In this document: piece by piece, positions 54,815-61,067 of the stretch | Layout: every line of letters begins with the position of its first letter | Numbering within the stretch: position 1 is the first letter of the stretch | From: Haliscomenobacter sp. | GTDB taxonomy: Bacteria > Bacteroidota > Bacteroidia > Chitinophagales > Saprospiraceae | DNA: 61,067 bases | Direction of reading: 5' to 3' | Assembly (NCBI RefSeq): GCF_016718685.1 | Contig: NZ_JADKCX010000043.1 | Location: 1 to 61,067, forward strand | Made by a program: the position numbers and the translations under genes | Notes under the pieces: model-generated | What the model was told of the DNA's origin: nothing | The model's database searches: none | What the model saw: the letters and a program-made list of their open reading frames with translations, nothing else

Positions 54815-56220
54815 ATGTTTGATCGTCATGCTATCACTCAAACCGATTATACTGAGCACGATCTTGGGGTTGTAACCTTCGGAACCGTTTTGGCTCAAGT
54901 AGACCATTGCCAAATGTATGCTGGCATCCTCCGCAAAGCTGATAGCCTAAGCCAGGCTGGAAGTTACGTTGCCGCCATCAAAACTTACCGTGCCGCCCGC
55001 GTGGCCTGCCCGGTCAAAATTTATGAAACCGATTTGCGCATTGAGCGGATCGTTTACCGCCTCATCCAAATGCGGGAACAAGCCCTGCAAAGACGTGATG
55101 AATTGGTCCAGCAAATGGCGCTCCTGGAAAAAGACCTGCAACGCGCCCGCTACAACGAAGAAGCGGCTGAAAAAAAGGAGCGGATCATGCGCAAAATTGC
55201 CGAGCAAGACAAACAGGAGGGCTTGCAAGATCCAGGTGCGTCACCAGTATTGACCACCAGTTCAGGAGCAGCAACAGACCCCTGGGACTTGCTGCGAACC
55301 GGCCATTACCAGGAAGCCCTCACCCTGCTTGAAGCCGCTGCCTTTGCCAATCCGCAAGACAGCCTTAGTCTGATGCGTTTGGCACACGCCAACTTATTCA
55401 ACGGACAAATTGAAACCGCAGAATCGATCTATCGGGTGTTGAAACCCCTACCCTATCGTTCTGGCAATTACAACTCTTTTGCGGAAGCTTATCTCAAGGA
55501 TTTTAATGCCCTGGAAAATGCCGAAAGCACCCTGGGCAACGGGCAGGTCATTCCACTGCCTGTACGCGATGCGTATTTGCGAATCCGTACCGACCTGGAA
55601 AACTATGCGCAAGCCCTGGCTTTGGCTGCGGAGGAAAAAACCAAATCCAGCGTTATTGCCACCGAATTGGCTGCCGAGAAGACTGAAATTATGTCGCCGC
55701 CTTCAGTAGCCGTTGAAACAAACCTGCCTGGTCAGGACACTTCCGGCAAGAGCAAATCCAAACCAATGAAAATACGGCAATGGTGGAAGAAAAGGTTAAT
55801 GCCAATCTCGAAGCCAGTACGGACAATAAAAGTGGGCTAAGAACCCGTGGGGCTTCTCATTCTCGTGAAAAGTTGGAAGAAGACCGGCCCTTGCCACCTG
55901 CCCCGGATTTTGTGCTCAAGTCTTTGATCAATACCGAAATTGAGAACAAAACCACGCGTGCGGTAAATAATCCCGGGCAACCCAGTGGGTACATCGTCTT
56001 TATTGGCGATTTCGACCTCAATGACTACTATGCCCAGCGCACCTTGAAACGGGTACGCGATCAGTACGGCATTGAGGAGGCGCGCATTCGTTATTTTGGC
56101 GAAGTATTGAAGTATCGAATTGTATTGGCCGAGTTCGCAACCAAAGAAGAAGCAGCCCAGTATACGCTCAATTTTGAGCAAAAATACCGGGAACGGGTGT
56201 GGATGGGCATGCTGTATTAG
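54815..56220 (+). CDS. TPR/coiled-coil protein with SPOR-like C-terminus (frameshifted)
   Basis: About 468 residues when joined. The N-terminal part has ADSLSQAGSYVAAIKTYRAA, then a coiled coil (RDELVQQMALLEKDLQRARY, KKERIMRKIAEQDKQEG) and TPR-like units (GHYQEALTLLEAAAFANPQD, MRLAHANLFNGQIETAESIY). Near 55760 the frame slips; the other frame continues NENTAMVEEKVNANLEA. The end resembles a SPOR-type domain (GYIVFIGDFDLNDYYAQRTL, KRVRDQYGIEEARI, RIVLAEFATKEEAAQYTLNF), which in other proteins binds peptidoglycan. No signal peptide is seen at the chosen start, so location is unclear. It follows the small membrane protein closely. Confidence 0.6.
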
Positions 56221-56390
56221 GATTTTGTTTTGTAAGTATTGTCAAAACTTTTATCTTCCCTTACAGAAAGAAGTATACGTGCTTGTCTAATTTTTGGGGC
56301 GAAGGCGAAAACAAAGGGCCGAGCGGATGTAGCAGGGCTGCGGGGGCATTTTCGGAACGAAATTGACTAAAAATGGCTGCTCAAACAAAC

Positions 56391-57389
56391 ATGAAACATC
56401 AGCTCGCGCTCCTACTCATGCTGCTCAGCAGCAGTATTGTCCTTTTTGCCCAAAACAAAACCATCGGCAAAGTCACCCATTTTGATCCGGCTTGTGCCAA
56501 CATAATTGACGCACAGGCCAGTATCGAAATTTTAGCCGATGGTTTTGAATGGGCCGAAGGCCCCGTTTGGGTTAAAAATGGGGGCTTCCTCCTGTTTTCG
56601 GATGTACCCAAAAACACCATTCACCGCTGGAAACCCGGCGAAGGCTTAAGTGTATTCCTACAACCCAGTGGCTACACGGGCATTCTACCTTATGGCAACG
56701 AACCCGGTAGCAACGGCCTACTGATCAACTTGAAGGGAGAATTGGTAACCTGCGAACACGGCGATCGGCGCATCGCCGCCATGCCTTTTGGATTGGGGGG
56801 TAAAAAGACCTTGGCCGACAATTATCAGGGCATGCGCCTCAACAGCCCCAACGACATCACCCAACATCCCAACGGCGATTATTATTTTACCGACCCACCG
56901 TACGGCATGCCCCAAAAAGAAAAAGACCCTACGCGGGAAACTACCTGGTTTGGGGTTTACCACATCGATAAAACGGGAAAAGTAAATTTGGTAGACAAAA
57001 CCCTGGATCGCCCCAATGGAACCGCCGTTTCTCCCGATGGAAAAACCCTTTACGTTTGCCAAAGCAGCGGATCCCAACCTTACATCACTGCTTACCCCAT
57101 TGCAGCCAATGGTAAAACCGGCAAAGGCAAGGTCATTTTTGATGGCTCAAAATCCCTGAAAGATGGAAAATATGGCATCTTTGATGGCATGAAGGTCGAC
57201 AAACAAGGCAATATTTTCGCCTCCGGGATGAATGGCGTGTTGATCCTTTCCCCCGAAGGTAAACCCCTGGGCCAAATCGAACTGGGCCAATTCACAGCCA
57301 ATTGTGGTTGGGGGGATGATGGCAGCACCCTCTACATTACTTCCGACATGTACCTGTGCCGCGTCAAAACCAAAACCAGTGGCTGGTAG
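56391..57389 (+). CDS. Secreted SMP-30/gluconolactonase-family protein
   Basis: 332 residues from ATG 56391. Signal peptide HQLALLLMLLSSSIVLFAQ. Six-bladed propeller family of lactonases. Family motifs are ADGFEWAEGPVWVKNGGFLL with FSDVPKNTIHRW, GNEPGSNGLLINLKGELVTC with EHGDRR, RLNSPNDITQHPNGDYYFTD, the PPYG segment, DRPNGTAVSPDGKTLYVCQS and DGMKVDKQGNIFASG. Metal-binding residues in EGPVW, SPND and PDG positions are conserved. It would hydrolyse a sugar lactone or related ester in the periplasm or outside. It stands alone, upstream of the DUF6263-like gene (76 bp gap). Confidence 0.9.
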   Translation: MKHQLALLLMLLSSSIVLFAQNKTIGKVTHFDPACANIIDAQASIEILADGFEWAEGPVWVKNGGFLLFSDVPKNTIHRWKPGEGLSVFLQPSGYTGILPYGNEPGSNGLLINLKGELVTCEHGDRRIAAMPFGLGGKKTLADNYQGMRLNSPNDITQHPNGDYYFTDPPYGMPQKEKDPTRETTWFGVYHIDKTGKVNLVDKTLDRPNGTAVSPDGKTLYVCQSSGSQPYITAYPIAANGKTGKGKVIFDGSKSLKDGKYGIFDGMKVDKQGNIFASGMNGVLILSPEGKPLGQIELGQFTANCGWGDDGSTLYITSDMYLCRVKTKTSGW

Positions 57390-57465
57390 GGGAATTGCCG
57401 ATTTTAATCGAAAAACTGAACCAGGGTTTTAAGAAACCCCGCTAATTGTAGAAAAACCCAATTTT

Positions 57466-58296
57466 ATGAAGAGCCCAGCTTTTGTAATTTTTCTAGGCCT
57501 CATTTTGGGATGTATGCCGCTTTTTGCACAGGAGGCATACATCCTCAAATTACAACCCCAACCTGGGGCAGAATACCGTTTTCAAACGATGATAAAAACC
57601 CAGGTCAATAGTTCCAATGGCGAGTTGTCCATGTCTACCCAAATGGAACATGCACTGTCCTCCCGGGTTAAAGCCGTCAGTGATGCTGCGATTACCCTGG
57701 TGGAGAAGATTGAAAACATCAAAGGAAATGCCAAGTCGATGGGGGTAGACATCAACTTTGATACCGATAAACCCACGGAGGGCAACCCCACCATGATGGG
57801 TCAACTCAGTCAGATAGTCGGCAAATCCGTTACCTCCCAAATCAAGCCCAATGGGGTATTCATCTCTGGAGAGCCACTTGGTGCAGGATTGATTGGAGGC
57901 TCAGACACGGGAGCCGATTTTCGGACCATCTCCGGCAATGCCCGTTTTCCCGTAGATGCCGTCAAAATTGGAGAATCCTGGACGGTCATTGATACCATCA
58001 TCAATCAGGGCATGCTGACCGTTGCGACCACCGTCTGGACGTTCAAAGCCATCGAAGATGATCTGGCCGTGTTGGTTTCAAGCGGGCAAGGCACCATTGC
58101 GGGCAGTCCGTTGACTGCGCCAGAGGCCAAAATCAAAGGAACGTTGATCGCTGAGGGTTTCAGCAAAGTAGAATTAAAGACAGGCGTTTCACGAGAAGCG
58201 TCACACAAAATCAGGGCCCAAATGGAGATGGATTATCAGGGGAATAAGCAGAATATGACTTCGGAGACGGAGTCGGTGTCGAGGATGCTGAAGTAG
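57466..58296 (+). CDS. DUF6263-like secreted protein
   Basis: 276 residues. Signal peptide FVIFLGLILGCMPLFAQ. The mature part matches the style of the DUF6263 family: YILKLQPQPGAEYRFQTMIK, MSTQMEHALSSRVKAVSDAA, ITLVEKIENI, FPVDAVKIGESWTVIDTI, and an end of MEMDYQGNKQNMTSETESVS. Repeated amphipathic strands suggest a beta-sandwich or barrel in the periplasm. Function unknown. No terminator-like hairpin directly follows; a palindromic element begins at 58385. Confidence 0.7.
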   Translation: MKSPAFVIFLGLILGCMPLFAQEAYILKLQPQPGAEYRFQTMIKTQVNSSNGELSMSTQMEHALSSRVKAVSDAAITLVEKIENIKGNAKSMGVDINFDTDKPTEGNPTMMGQLSQIVGKSVTSQIKPNGVFISGEPLGAGLIGGSDTGADFRTISGNARFPVDAVKIGESWTVIDTIINQGMLTVATTVWTFKAIEDDLAVLVSSGQGTIAGSPLTAPEAKIKGTLIAEGFSKVELKTGVSREASHKIRAQMEMDYQGNKQNMTSETESVSRMLK

Positions 58297-58384
58297 GTTG
58301 GTGTGATAGAATTAGCTGCGTCCCCCTAAAAGTCTAAGCTTTCAAATTTTATGCCTCGCCTGATCAACGCTCAAATCACATCCA

Positions 58385-58562
58385 ACATCTTGTAACCCGC
58401 CGCTTTATCGGCGGGATATGGTACTCTACCCACTATTCCATCTATCATCCTTCCAGAGGATAGCATCAGAAAATAGGATGCGCGCGCTGGAAGGATGATG
58501 AGCTGTGAGGAAGAGGTGTTCTGGAGCCCGCCGTTGAAACAGCGGGTTTCAAGATGATAGAT
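58385..58562. repeat. Nested palindromic element (REP/MITE-like)
   Basis: The outer arms CATCTTGTAACCCGC (58387-58401) and GCGGGTTTCAAGATG (58541-58555) are complementary with one mismatch. Inside lie hairpins CCGCCGCTTTATCGGCGG and CCCGCCGTTGAAACAGCGGG, plus CATCCTTCCA against TGGAAGGATG. About 170 bp in all, without a reading frame. Confidence 0.6.
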
Positions 58563-58797
58563 GGATTTGTGGATATAAGACATCAGAATTGGGGCTGCAT
58601 TCAATAGTTTTATTTACGCTACCCGTTCGAATCTGTTCAATTATGGGTTGAATTAAAGATGCAACGATTTTTTCCATATCTGCTTTGTGCATTACTTCTC
58701 CATATTTAAATTTAAAATTGCCCATATTTGTCTCAATTTCAAAAAATTTATAGTGGAAAGGAAATTTGAAATACAATCTCAAATCTTTGTCTTTCAA
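58549..58797 (-). CDS. Small hypothetical protein (doubtful)
   Basis: An 82-codon frame: KDKDLRLYFKFPFHYKFFEI, ETNMGNFKFKYGEVMHKADM, EKIVASLIQPIIEQIRTGSV. The composition is gene-like and the first half is AT-rich. The end runs into the palindromic element, so the true C-terminus may be displaced. No family was recognised. Confidence 0.35.
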   Translation of the reverse strand: MKDKDLRLYFKFPFHYKFFEIETNMGNFKFKYGEVMHKADMEKIVASLIQPIIEQIRTGSVNKTIECSPNSDVLYPQIHLSS

Positions 58798-59118
58798 TGG
58801 AAGGATTTAAGTTCCCCAAAGACCATAAAAATTAAACTATACTCGTAACCATGATTTTTGACTCATAGAAATTTGTGCTGCAATCGAGCGTAGGAATATC
58901 ATTTTTTTTCTTTTGTCTCTAATTTTTTGACTTGACCACCTCAGGAATGAAGCTCAACTTTTTGACCAAGAATTAAAAAGACATTAATTACCTAATAACT
59001 TATCTTCAATCATTTGAAATATATGAATGAGATCATGCTCAATAATTTCTGCGACGCTCCTGTAATTTGCGGTTATTACTATTTCAGAGTTCTTACTATT
59101 AGTTCCCTCCTGAATAAC
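58798..59118. other. AT-rich intergenic stretch, no gene seen
   Basis: About 320 bp with poly-T/poly-A runs and no convincing reading frame. It could hold remains of the decayed genes on either side. Confidence 0.4.
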
Positions 59119-59752
59119 TCAACAACTTATCACATCATCAGCATCCTCCACACTCCCCTTTCGCCGCCTTCACCGACAATTCCAAACTCCACAGCACCTG
59201 CTTCCCAACGTACTCCACAAAAAAATCCATCTCCCCCACATCTGCACGGTTCAGGGCTTGCAAGTAAGCAAGTTTATCTTTTGACTTAATGATGATCGGA
59301 GCATAGTCAAACAACTCGCCATTGGACAATCGGACTGAATTGGGATGTTTTTTATATTCTCCAACTAAAATTTGTCTTCTGGTTTGTTGTCCGTCCGGGG
59401 TTATGGCGTCTTTCCAATATGACCGAACAAAATGATTTGTTCAAGTCTGAAATGTCCGCCTTCCGAAATTGGTCGGTCGTCATCTTGCGCCCCATTCCTG
59501 CACCAAACGCAATGCTACATCATGCGCCTGCATTTCCTCGTACTCGCGCATGGTATGATTGCCCTTCGTATTGTCAAAAATCAGCAACAGCTCGGTTTCG
59601 CCATAGGTGAGGTATTCCCTTCAAGGTGATTAGAATTGTAGTTGAATTCTAATCTGAATTTTTATCAATTTTCGCTGAAATTCAGGATCAATGGGTTGCA
59701 AGGCTTGCAACTCTTCCGTTAATGCATTTATCTGCTGTAAAATGTTTTCCAT
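59119..59752 (-). pseudogene. Fic-family protein remnant lacking the catalytic core
   Basis: The start at 59752 reads ENILQQINALTEELQALQPI, DPEFQRKLIKIQ. In successive shifted frames come FNYNSNHLEGN, LTYGETELLLIFDNTKGNHT, MREYEEMQAHDVALRLVQEW, which is the N-terminal part of Bacteroidota Fic proteins (NxxEGNTLT..ET). Further on, SNGELFDYA jumps directly to PIIIKSKDKLAYLQALNRAD and FFVEYVGKQVLWSLELSVKA, the C-terminal part. The segment that should carry HPFxxGNGR is absent, and at least four frameshifts are present, so it cannot be an active AMPylase. True stop (corrected frame, VEDADDVISC) is at 59119-59121. Unlike the other broken genes here, the core deletion indicates real decay. Confidence 0.7.
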
Positions 59753-59860
59753 AAATACATTTTAATCATGCCTCTAAGCTAATACAATTTTTTTTAAAAT
59801 GATTTAATCACCACTTTAAGCAGTACAATTTAAGCAATAAAAGATCAGGGAACAAAGGAC

Positions 59861-60716
59861 TTAATGCACCAACAAGTGCAAACACTCCACCAAACTATCC
59901 CGCCAATACGGAATCTCTAATCCAAACGCCGCTTTGAACTTGCTTTTGTCCAAAACACTATACGAGGGCCGGGCTGCGGGGGTGGGATATGCCGTACTGG
60001 GGATGGGCTCTACCCGGCAAGGAATGCCACTCAAATCAAAAATAGCCCGTGCAAAATCGTACCAGGAACATACCCCTTCGTTGCTGTAGTTAAAAATCCC
60101 CGCTTGCTCGCCCGATTGCTCGCTCAGCAAAATCTGCAGGCTCATCCTGGCAATATCACGGGCATAAGTGGGCGTACCAATTTGGTCGTTGACCACCCGC
60201 AAAGTGTCTCTTTCTTGCCCCAAGCGAAGCATGGTTTTGACAAAATTGTGCCCAAAAGAAGAATACACCCAGGAAGTTCGGAACACCAGCGCGCCGGGAT
60301 GCGCAAGTACCCGCTTGTCACCCTCTAATTTGCTGTGGGCATAAATACTGCGGGGCATGCTTGGATCTGTTTCCAGCAAAGGTCGATTGATGCCGTTGTG
60401 GTACACGTAATCCGAAGAATAATGAATCAGCTGAACCCCTTTTTCCCAACAAGCCTCGGCCAAAATACCAGGGGCATGCGCATTGATTGCAAAAGCGAGC
60501 TCATTTTCTTGCTCGGCCTTGTCCACAGCGGTGTAAGCCACAATTGATGCAGGCATCAAAAGCAGTATCGGCAATCACGCGTTGTATCGCGCCCGCATTG
60601 GTCATATCCAGCGTGGAGCGATCCAGTGCAATGTACTGCAAGTCCGAAAATTCAGCTTGCAGCGCCTGAAGTTCACGTCCAATTTGGCCATTGGCCCCGG
60701 TGATGAGGATGGTCAT
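59861..60716 (-). CDS. rfbD: dTDP-4-dehydrorhamnose reductase (frameshifted)
   Basis: About 285 residues once corrected. Reduces dTDP-4-keto-L-rhamnose to dTDP-L-rhamnose with NAD(P)H, the last step of dTDP-rhamnose synthesis for surface polysaccharide. The N-terminal part (60501-60716) has TILITGANGQIGRELQALQA and LDRSTLDMTN. The frame slips near 60545 (NCGLHRCG should read NCAAYTAVDKAEQE). The rest has VQLIHYSSDYVYHNGINRPL, SIYAHSKLEGDKRV with the YxxxK catalytic pair, LVFRTSWVYSSFGHNFVKTM, VVNDQIGTPTYARDIA and FNYSNEGVCSWYDFARAIFD. The other rml genes are not in the window. Confidence 0.85.
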
Positions 60717-61067
60717 ATGTTGAGGTTCCCGAGGGTTCGAGGGTTCGAGGGTTCGAAGTTCGGGGTTGTTGGGGCGTCCCTTGCGGGCACCCCTTAAAAT
60801 TTCCGATAAAATTTAGCACCCCGACTTTGTCGGGCTACATTTTTTATTTTTCTCCCGCAGATCGCGCTGATTTACGCAGATTTTTTTCAAAAAACGAACA
60901 TTATCTGTGAAAATCTGTGGAATCCGTGGTGCAATCATCTTTATCAATTTCCGCCGTAGGCGAGCAGTTAACCTTCTACAATTTGCGTTGCTCACGAAAT
61001 GGGCAACACCTGATCTTTTTCAAGAAAGATCGCCTGCGACAAATCGATTCCCAATCAATGTTCAATT
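60717..61067. repeat. Intergenic repeats at the right edge, no gene seen
   Basis: GAGGGTTCGAGGGTTCGAGG (60731-60750) repeats the octamer of the 53.6-kb element. ATTTAGCACCCCGACTTTGT with CGGG (60811-60834) is a second copy of the TTTAGCACCCCG hairpin seen at 24420. CGCAGATCGCGCTGATTTAC and its relatives near 60859-60930 form loosely inverted runs. GATCTTT/AAAGATC pairs near 61014-61031. Confidence 0.55.

Noticed and set aside
58371..58604. 77-codon minus frame
   Set aside because: It consists mostly of the nested palindromic element and looks like a translated repeat.
59514..59530. CTACATCATGCG as a further operator site
   Set aside because: Only a half-site, inside the Fic remnant and away from any start.
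59014..59629. Plus frames of 60-90 codons
   Set aside because: Antisense of the Fic remnant.
60813..60995. 60-codon minus frame at the right edge
   Set aside because: Lies in intergenic repeat sequence with no family-like residues.

Overview
The window looks like a chromosome segment of a Bacteroidota bacterium, probably of the Saprospiraceae (Haliscomenobacter/Lewinella-like). The evidence is very large secreted proteins built from GEVED, SdrD-B-like and DUF11-like modules, a type IX secretion 'plug' protein, a lamin-tail-domain surface protein, TPR-containing histidine kinases, and promoter-like TAnnTTTG boxes. No tRNA, rRNA, CRISPR array or insertion sequence was recognised.

Layout. (1) Positions 1-20869, minus strand: one giant surface/secreted protein gene that runs off the left edge. 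Its order is an N-terminal hydrophobic region, a beta-propeller-like region, Ig-like domains, an SdrD-B-like domain, six DUF11-like repeats, and 19 GEVEDY-motif modules that include three near-identical 2.1-kb (700-residue) super-repeats and a diverged fourth. HYR-like modules follow. At least ten small indels and one in-frame stop cut it into pieces. (2) 20888-23060, minus: a second secreted beta-propeller protein directly upstream, sharing a module with the giant. (3) 23061-29900: a LuxR-type response regulator (plus strand) and, convergent to it, a TPR sensor kinase followed by a TPR 'pseudokinase' whose phospho-acceptor His is Gln. A 16-bp palindrome, CTACAT-N4-ATGTAG, recurs in front of the secreted-protein genes, the regulator and the kinase pair. 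This suggests one regulatory circuit controlling the giant surface protein. (4) 29.9-61 kb: mostly ordinary genes. These are pdxH, a MobA/MocA-like nucleotidyltransferase, the T9SS plug, a TolC/HlyD efflux pair, a DUF2064 transferase, a pair of small membrane proteins, pcm, an ElaA-like acetyltransferase, diacylglycerol kinase, a Gfo/Idh/MocA dehydrogenase with a ROK kinase, a lamin-tail protein, asd, a coiled-coil protein, a histone-deacetylase-like amidohydrolase, lysS, several unknowns, DUF1573, an SMP-30/gluconolactonase homologue, a DUF6263-like protein, a Fic pseudogene lacking its catalytic core, and rfbD.

Caveat. Single-base indels, mostly in homopolymers, break not only the giant gene but also pcm, the ROK kinase, rfbD and others. 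Uncorrected sequencing or assembly error is therefore the simplest explanation for most broken reading frames. Intergenic regions are rich in long inverted repeats: hairpins with locus-specific arms and shared cores, CCCACGACT..AGTCGTGGG leader hairpins, and CGAACCCT octamer arrays.
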